From Undaria pinnatifida (Eukaryota > Sar > Phaeophyceae > Laminariales > Alariaceae): a stretch of 64,000 bases of DNA. The notes under the pieces are model-generated. The model saw nothing but the letters and a program-made list of their open reading frames with translations. It was not told the origin of the DNA and searched no databases. A program made the translations under genes and the position numbers. How positions within the stretch are numbered: position 1 is the stretch's first letter; the number at the start of each line of letters is the position of its first letter. Location: contig JABAKD010000010.1 of assembly GCA_012845835.1 (NCBI GenBank), positions 16,531,355 to 16,595,354 of the forward strand, in the 5' to 3' direction. Below are positions 35,001 to 43,600 of this stretch, piece by piece.

Positions 35001-38000
35001 AGCACCTAACAGTAGTAGGAGACGGAGGTTCGTCACCTTCATTGGCTTAACCTAGGAATCTAGCTCGCCTAACGACCTAGTCGCGGCGATCTTTGGGGCG
35101 ATGGGCTGATCGCGTTTGCGAGCTAGAAAACACTTCCTGGTGGGATCGAGGCGCTGGCGTAAACCCGACCCAACCCCTAACCCTAGCCCCAACCCGGACC
35201 CAAAACGGGCCAGAAACGGGCTAGAAACGCGACTGCGCTACTTTCCTATATTTTTTTGTGTTATTCCAATCTGCGGACCACCACATAGCCCTCGGCCAAC
35301 AAGAGAGCCTAAAGATTTCCCTCTGAGATCCGCGCGGCTACCTTGCTAGGTCCGCTGTAGGAATCTTATGTATACTCCTTATTATACAACACGCTTATGT
35401 CGTCGTAGTAGTAGTCATTTGGATCTTGAATTCGGTTTCAGTATTCGTTTCGCGTAACCCGCTATACCGTTCGCCACCCGGCCCCCAGCGATCGCACGCC
35501 CGTGCCACGCCCGCCTCACACACCAGCCCTCGGTGTCCCCGGCGACATAACGGCCGGCGGTTCCCAACTTGACGATCAAAGAGCGTGAAAAGACTCTCCC
35601 GAGGGCGGCTCGCTCTCTCCCCGGGAAGGCGGAGAATCGTAAGAAAGCGGAAATCCTCACCCAGCTCCTCGCGTACTAGGTGTACTGCTGTAGTACGTAT
35701 TGCTGCACTTTTTTGCTGCCGTTGTAGATTGGTCGGTACGCACTGCTGCACTGCTGTTGAACTGCTGGGGTGCGTAGGTCGGTGGGTGGATGGAAGGTGC
35801 TAGACGGGTGGCGGCTCGCTTGCCCCCCGAGATGGCAAGGGGTCGTAAAAAAAATCCTCCCCGCGTTTCTTACCGGGTCCTCAGCACTCGAGAACCAACC
35901 AAATGCTCCTCGCGTACCGGTATACTGCTGTACGTATTGCTGCGCTGCTGTACTGCTGTAGTGGGCTGCTCGGCGGGTAGTGGGTGGGTGGTGGGTGCAC
36001 TGGGTGGTGCCTGGCGGGTTGGTGCATCGTTTCGTACGTGGGTTGATTGTTTCGTGCTGTGGGGTTGACCCTTTTTTTTGTAGGTACCGGTTTACTTCCG
36101 TACGTACTGCTGCACTGCTGTACTGCTGTGTAGTGGGTTGGGTTGGCCGGTGGGTAGTGGGTGGATGGTGGCCCTGTTATTTTGTTTGTTAGAGCATACA
36201 GTCATTTGTTTTCTCCGCTATACCGGCCGGCTCTGGCATACTTCGGGAGTACCACTAGTACTATGTATAGGAACACTGACACGTCTCGAGGCTCTGTCTC
36301 TGTGGTTAGAGCTGCAGAGGTGGCACCGAAATGTCTGCTAAGATAACCCGTGACGAAGAAAGAAGATGTTTTGAAAAGTGGCGCTTATGTGGCCCAAATA
36401 TGAAAACGAAGGAGAGTGACAGAGGTGGGCGATGCCTTTCCTCGTTATCACGGCATGCCCATGCTACGGGCAGATGTACTCTACGTGTGGTTTTACTAGC
36501 CGATGGTCCGACCTATAGCTATTCCCTGTAATGTTCCCTACAGCATTCTCAGATACTTATGGTAGTAAGCTAGCTATGCTACAATGTAGTCACGGTCCCG
36601 AAATATATGTTGGATACAGTGCGTCGTCGGGAAGGAACAAACTTAATCTCGCCGCGTGTTGTATTTCCCCGCATCTACGTTAAGATATTTTACTCGTGCG
36701 AAGTGACTGCCCATCAACAAATATGTGGACCCCGATATCTATATATGGGTCGAAGCATCCATAATTCAATGCGCCCCCTTGATGCAAAATCAGTTGGCTA
36801 GAAAAAAATTGAAACTCAGATATATCAAAACACAACTAAAACCACATATTCAGACCTGTGTATTAACAGCGGTAGTGTGGGTATTTAATCAAATATTCAA
36901 ATATTCAAATATCAAATAATCAAATAATAAAACTGAGCGTGGTTTAATTACCAGAAAGAAACTCTCCAAGAAAAGAAACTCAAGTCCTTTTGTTGGGTAC
37001 TCAACATGCCTCCTGAACTACACTTAGAGTTATGTACCAGAAACCGAAACAATATAAAATTATAGACGAATACATTCGGGTTCGGGACAAGGCCGCCCTT
37101 CCGGAATGTCAGAGATCCCGGAATGATGCATACTTATAACAGATTGATCCGTGCGTTTCCGTACGTCGAACTTGAGCCCGGTAAATTTGCCGCCGACAGC
37201 TTTAACGAGCTTGTCGACCGCACCAGCTGCTTTTGTTGACTCTCCCATGGTGATGCTGCTGATGCTGATGCTATAGTCGGGGCTCGATTATTATTTTGAA
37301 GCGATTTCCCGCTGGAGAAGATGTTGACTACTTTTGCGCTTCTTGGAAGAACACGACGAACATCGGTGGGACGTCGATGCTTGGTGCCCATCGATATATA
37401 GATCAAAGAGCGAGGCTCATAACCTGGAACACTGACACGTCTCGAGGCTCTGTCTCTGTGGTTAGAGCTGCAGAGGTGGCACCGAAGTGTTTGTTAAGAT
37501 TACTTGTGAAGAAGAAAGAAGATACTTTGAAAAGTGGCATTTATGTGGCCCAAAGATGGACACGAAGGAGAGTGACAGAGGCGGGCGATGACTTCCCTCG
37601 TTGTCACTGCACAATGCTCATGCTACGGGAAGATGTACTCTACGGGCGGTTTTACTAGCCAACGGTCCGACCTAAAGCAATGCCCTGTAATGTTCCCCCC
37701 AGCATTATCAGATACTCATAGTGGTAATCTAGTTATCCTACAATGTAGCCAACGTCCCGAAAGATATGTTGAATACAGTGCGTGGGCGAGAAAGAACAAA
37801 CTTAATCTCGCCGCGTGTTGTATTTCCCCGCATCTACATTAAGATACTTTACTCGTGCAAAGTGGTTGCACATCAACAACTATTCGGATCCCGATATCTA
37901 TATACCTGGTATGGATCGTATCATTCGCAATAAGTACTTTATATTAGTGAGACATGGATGTACCACGCAGCTTGCAAAGTTGACTTTCAACCATTCAATT

Positions 38001-40633
38001 GGTTGTACTCACATATGACGTTTTTCAATTATTTTTTGAAAAAATCAACATGTTTTAATAGATATAAATTCGCCTGGCGCGGTCAGTCGCTAGCCGAGCC
38101 CTTGGTCGGACTTTTCGCTAGCCAGCGTCCGTGACTGGCCAGCACCAGGAACTTTTCGTGGAAACAACTGTTAGCTTCTAACTTTTGTGGAGTAGCCTTC
38201 AGGACTGTCACTTTGTTGGACTTCAGTGGAGACATTGACGTCAGTTTAGTGCGTCAACAAGTAGTTAGGCTAGATCGTCAGCAACACATTTTGTCACAGC
38301 CGTGACACACAGCTTCGTCGGCTTTGCGGAGGGCAGTGACACTATTCAACCGGCCCAAAAAACATAGATATACCCGAGGAAACAATTAATTGGAGGAAAA
38401 ACGAAAAAAATCGAAGCAAAGATCAACACGTTTCTTCGTCGTGTAGCGCAGACGGCGCCAGACACGGGCGGGCGTAACCGCACGCCGAGTGACTGCCATC
38501 ACAGCAGGAGCCGTCGAGGGGAGGGAGGGAATCTATGATCGAGCCTTGATGCAGCGGGAAACGAACTGTGCTGACATTGCATGCGAATTGTTTCGAGTAA
38601 AACAAACCCAACAGTGTGGGAAAAAAATGTCCGTAATGTACGGACCGTTTATATATTTATGTGAATATAGCACGGTTCTTACATTTCCGGGAAAATTTGT
38701 GCCTGGTACGTTGTACGATGACTCTTATCATACAAGTACGTACAAGTGCGGGATTACACACAAACAGCAAGCTTGGAGGCAGACTCCAGGCGCGTGCTGA
38801 GAAGCCTTGGCCAAGACTCAAGCCCAGCGGCACGCACAGAAACAACTCACACGTGGGCTAGACGTGGGACGCGCCGCCGCGGAGGTGTACGGGCGGCGCT
38901 GTACACCATGCGAGGTGCAGCTGGCACAGGACAGGCTTGCACAGCAGCAGCAACTGGCAAAGATCAGCGCTTGCGATCCCTTCGTATCACACGTTTTTTT
39001 GTCTTTGCTTGGTTATTTCCCCATCGCTAATTAGTTGATTTCCTAACGAGTTTGTTTCTTAGAGAACGACCATGAGACGTTTTTTCCAGCTCTTACGTCT
39101 AAAAAAACAATTTGAGTATGTATCATGTTATTTGTCGGTGTTTGGCCTAATGAAACCTAACTAATAAAGAGCCTTTTTTCGGTTTTTGGGGCCCTCTGCT
39201 CTCGCTTCAGCTTCTCCTTCTCCTCCTCCTCCTCCTCCTGCTGTATGTACATGTTCCTGTCTACTCTTCTCTTTATGCAAATACAACTTTGATTATTATC
39301 AAAAGTTTTTGCTTGGCTTTTGCCCCAGTTCCAGCAGATAAAACTGCAATTCGCCCGAAACTACAGTTAGTAACTCAGGCTTACTTGTGTTTGTACAATG
39401 ATAGCGAAGTATAGATGTACCACGCAGCTTACAAAGTTGAGTTTCAATCATTCAATCGGTCGTACTCACAGATGACGTTTTTCAATCTTTATAAAATAAT
39501 AGTCGTCCTCCTCCTGTTTGTACAATGATAGCGAAGTATAGATGTACCACGCAGCTTACAAAGTTGAGTTTCAATCATTCAATCGGTCGTACGCACAGAT
39601 GACGTTTTTCAATCTTTATAAAATAATAGTCGTCCTCCTCCTGTGTAGTGCTGCTCTCTTCTCATTCCACTCTCCGTACAAGAACTTGTACGCGTTTACG
39701 CTTCTTCGACAAAGGTCATATCTATTTTTTGTATTAATATTATGCTCCTACTGCTTTGCTGCTGCTACGGCCTCCTCTGTTTTGCTGGTGGGCTAGCATT
39801 AATCATACCTGGTACGAGTACTGCGTCATACGCTTTCGGTCTCTTCTCTCGCGTCACCCTCTTTTGGTCATTTCTTTGTCTATGTTCACTGTTCTATAAT
39901 ACTTTTTTTCATGTGTTTAGTGTTTGAGTACTACGGATCACTTTTTATTCTGCCTACCTATTAATAGCGTTCTGCATCCTTATATCTCACCTCCAAGGGG
40001 AGCACTTGTATAATACGATAATACCGTATCCTCGGTCGGTGACGCATGCCACCAATAGTTCGATAGGGGGTAGCGCCTAATTTTTCTGAGGGTTTTCACT
40101 GAGGAGTCCGTCACCTCGCCCTAACACTGACTTTGAGAAAAACGAAGTTGTACACGATGAAAACAATCATATGGTCTAGGTAAATATAGTGAGCACTGGG
40201 ATAGGTACCGAGTTTTTTTTTATCACCTCCGATGCTTCCGGGGAGGGAGGTATGGCATGAATTGCATCCATATCTTGGCGACAATCCGGTTGGAACTATG
40301 TGCAGGTATGTGTTTCCAGTAAGACGCCAAAAAAACATGATTTTGACGAAAAAAAAAGGTAACGATTAGCATTTTTTCCAAATATGTCGCGTAGGTGTCT
40401 TGCCTTGATTTTATTTGTGCGCGTTTTTTTTTGTCACGAATCACTCTTGACGTCATATTTTTTATTTGGTATGTTCGTAAACAGTTCGTGAGAACGGAGA
40501 TATCACAACTCGCGAAACTGCCCCGTTTCTTTTTTCGTTCGCTATAAATTGCCCCAAAATGGCTAATTGATAATGATCATCGTGGTGCCGAAGAGGGTTT
40601 CCGAATCGGCGTTTACCTGAGCTGGTTACGTCC

Positions 40634-40664
<31 letters not shown>

Positions 40665-43600
40665 CTGCTTTCCGCCTCCGCCTTCAGAGAGGTGAACGCC
40701 CAAACGTCCGTGTTGGAAGGGGACGACGTCTCCCTCGCCAGCTTCACAGGAGGCCCAGGGGGGGCGCACCTGCTCGGAAAGGTGACGCTGTCGTGGGGAG
40801 AGAGAGGAGTGGGGCGGTGGGGGGCGGGGAGATGGGGGGTGGGAGGTGCGGGGGGGGTGAGGGGGGCGGGGGGCGGGGCGTACTCATTTGTTGCTTGCTT
40901 AGTCATTTGACCATTGACCGCGCATCCCTTTCGAGACGGAGCACCGTTCCTACTCTTAATAGAGACACCTCCAACATTCGGGCGCTCGTTACGCTTCTTC
41001 CATATATTGCATAGAAACTGTTTGCTTATCCTATCCCCGTCCTGTTTCGCCGTCTGCAGCCACCATCTATCTTCTAGGATAGCTATTGTTTTCTCGAGTA
41101 CCAAACTCTCCCATGTCACATACGTCTAATATCCTTATCTCCTCCTCTAACGTATCCCGTTCCTCCTTACATATTTTACATTCTCCTACTATATGAGTCC
41201 TACTCTCCATTGTTGTGCCACACGGGCACATAATTGTAGCCACGCCCTTCTCCTCCCGACTACTGGTATAGCTGTTTCTTATTTCTGGTAGGTCCAGGTT
41301 CCCTACACGAAATAACAGTTTCAGCTTTTTCGCGTAGTCCATTGGGCTGTGCAGATACGTTTTCATTTCAGTATCTTCCCTCAACCCCCCGTATATCTCT
41401 AAGTACTTCTCTTTTACCTTATTTCTTACCGCTAGCCTTTCCTTTCCTTTTATTCTTTCTTTTACTTCTGTCCTATACCCGCCAAACTTCTCTATAGACA
41501 GTACTCTTCTTGCCCCCCCCCTAGATCCTTCCATATTTTCTCGACTACGTTATCCCATCTTATTCCAGCTCGGCCTTCTGTTATTTTCTCCCATACAGCC
41601 CTGTCAACTATGGCTGGCAACCTCTATTGGGATATTCTTTGCTTTATATTGCCATTTCGAATTTCTCACGTCTCTGTTTTTATTGGGTACGTTCCTAGTC
41701 CTGCTCTTAATGCTGTATTACTCGTCGTACTTGAGCATCGTAGTATATTTTTATTAATAGCTGCTGCAATCTACACTGTTTCCAGTTGTTTTACGAACTC
41801 CGCGTTATCTTCCCATACTTCTTCTGCATACTCTAACTTTGGTACAACCACATTCATCAGAATACATATTTTAATCCTAGCGTCAAGGTGCGGGTCTGTT
41901 AGGATCGCATCCATCTTGCCTGGTCGTAATTTACCCCTTTCTATTACTTTCGCTATGTGTGCATCCCAAGAGCAGTCCTCTGAGATCTCTACGCCAAGGT
42001 ACGTGTATTGGTCTTCGGTCGGTAGTTCATCTTCTCCCCACTTCCATTTGAAATTGATCGTATGCACCTCATCTTCGTTACATACAACTACTGCGCATTT
42101 GTTCACGTTCCCTGTCACTCTCCATTTCCTAGTGTTCTCTAGTGCTTGATGAGTGTACTCTAGTGCTTGATGAGGGGGGGAGAGAAGGGGGAAGAGGGTG
42201 AGGTGTGGGGGGGGGGAAGGTGGAAGAGAGGTGGAGGTGGGTGCGTGGGGGAGGTGGATGTGGGTGATTAGGGGGGGTGGAGGGGGGAAGTGGGGGGTAA
42301 CGGCAGGTGTGTGGGTGAGTGAGTGGGGAGGGACGGAGGGGGGAGGGTGAAATACCTGTGTGGATTATCACCGGGTACTGCTGCTTATAGCCGGGTCCAC
42401 GTTTATCTTTTGGTTCTGCAGCTGTTTGCTTGGGGCTGGTGCGAAGAGACCGCCGGCCCGCCCGCGAAGTGTAGTGGTCGGTTGTCGTCGTCGCGCCACA
42501 CTATAGATGGTTGCGTAGACAATGGTTGGCTGAACGGATACGATGGTTGGTCGTAAGGACACGATGGTTGACTGTGCCGGTTCAAGTGCGGCGGTGGCAT
42601 CCGGAAAAGGTTAAAGTTTCCCGTTTGTCATGCCTCCGCTGACGATAAGAGACAATAACTCTATCTTGCTAACCTCAGTCTCTGCCTCCCCCCCTCTCAC
42701 CGAGGAAACACGCCACCTTACCCCCCCCCCCCCCCTCCCCCTATCCCCTCCCTCACACAGAAAACCGCAGCATCTGACTCACTGGAGCTCGACCTAGAGA
42801 CCGGCCTCCTCTTCCCCGGGCGGGCTTTCGTCGATGACTCGATGGCACAGAAAGGGAACGACGACGACAAAGGAGAACCGGGGGAGCAATCCAGAGCGAG
42901 GGTGGAGTTTCGCGTTAAAAAAGTCGGTGTCGGTGACGGCGGCAGCTGTGTGTTAGGGCCGACAGTTGCTGTGACACGAGAGCGCCAGTACCGCCATAGC
43001 TTCGACGACGGCCTGTTGTACAAGGGTGAGTTCCCTGCGTCGGCCGGTGGCGGCTAGTTGTTGTTGTTTTTTTTGTGTGCTTAGGGGGGTGGCCCGCGCG
43101 AGACCGTTCCGGCGAATCTCTTTCGACGCCGCGTGTAGTAGGTGATTATGATTCGTGTATGTTCACCGATTACCTTCAAATTAGCCAAGGCGCGCTACGC
43201 GAAACAAGGGACAGAAAAATCCGAGGTTGTGTTCTGCAAGGTACGTGCAAACTATACCCGGGTTATTTACCTCGGGGTGTTAGCCTACAAAGAACTTCTG
43301 TGAGTTTTGTAGAACATTCGTACCCCGTACCCGGAACTTCTGGAAGTTTTGTACGACATTCATACCCGTAGCCGGAACTTCTGGAAATTCTGTACGCTCG
43401 TGGCCACAATACCCGGGATACGGGTACAGACCCGCTCGGAACTTCTGGGGAGTTCTGTACGCCCGTGCCACAATACCCAGAACTTCTGGAAGTTCGTAAG
43501 ACTTCCGTACCCGTACCCGGAACTTCTGGAAGTATTGTAAAATCCCCATACCCTCATCCGGAACTTCTGTGACATTTTGTAAGACTGTGGCACAATACCC

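Larger units (their letters stand above)
33178..40687. other. Intron 2 of the DUF3598-like gene (7.5 kb)
   Basis: It contains CTG-rich sequence (33780-34100), an unassigned 184-codon ORF (34501-35055), repeat family D (35430-36180), a ~480-bp direct duplication (36271-36750 and 37427-37906), a 127-bp tandem repeat (39391-39644) and a coding-like segment at 38797-39033. It ends in a 21-base C run. The flanking exons close in phase (CT|A). Confidence 0.55.

Noticed and set aside
34501..35055. 184-codon open frame in the long intron
   Set aside because: No family, no splice context, and composition like the surrounding non-coding sequence; left unassigned.
35165..35185. Telomere-like 'cccctaaccctagcccc'
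   Set aside because: Only about two degenerate units here, at 24003 and at 54555 on the other strand. Too short for an interstitial telomere.
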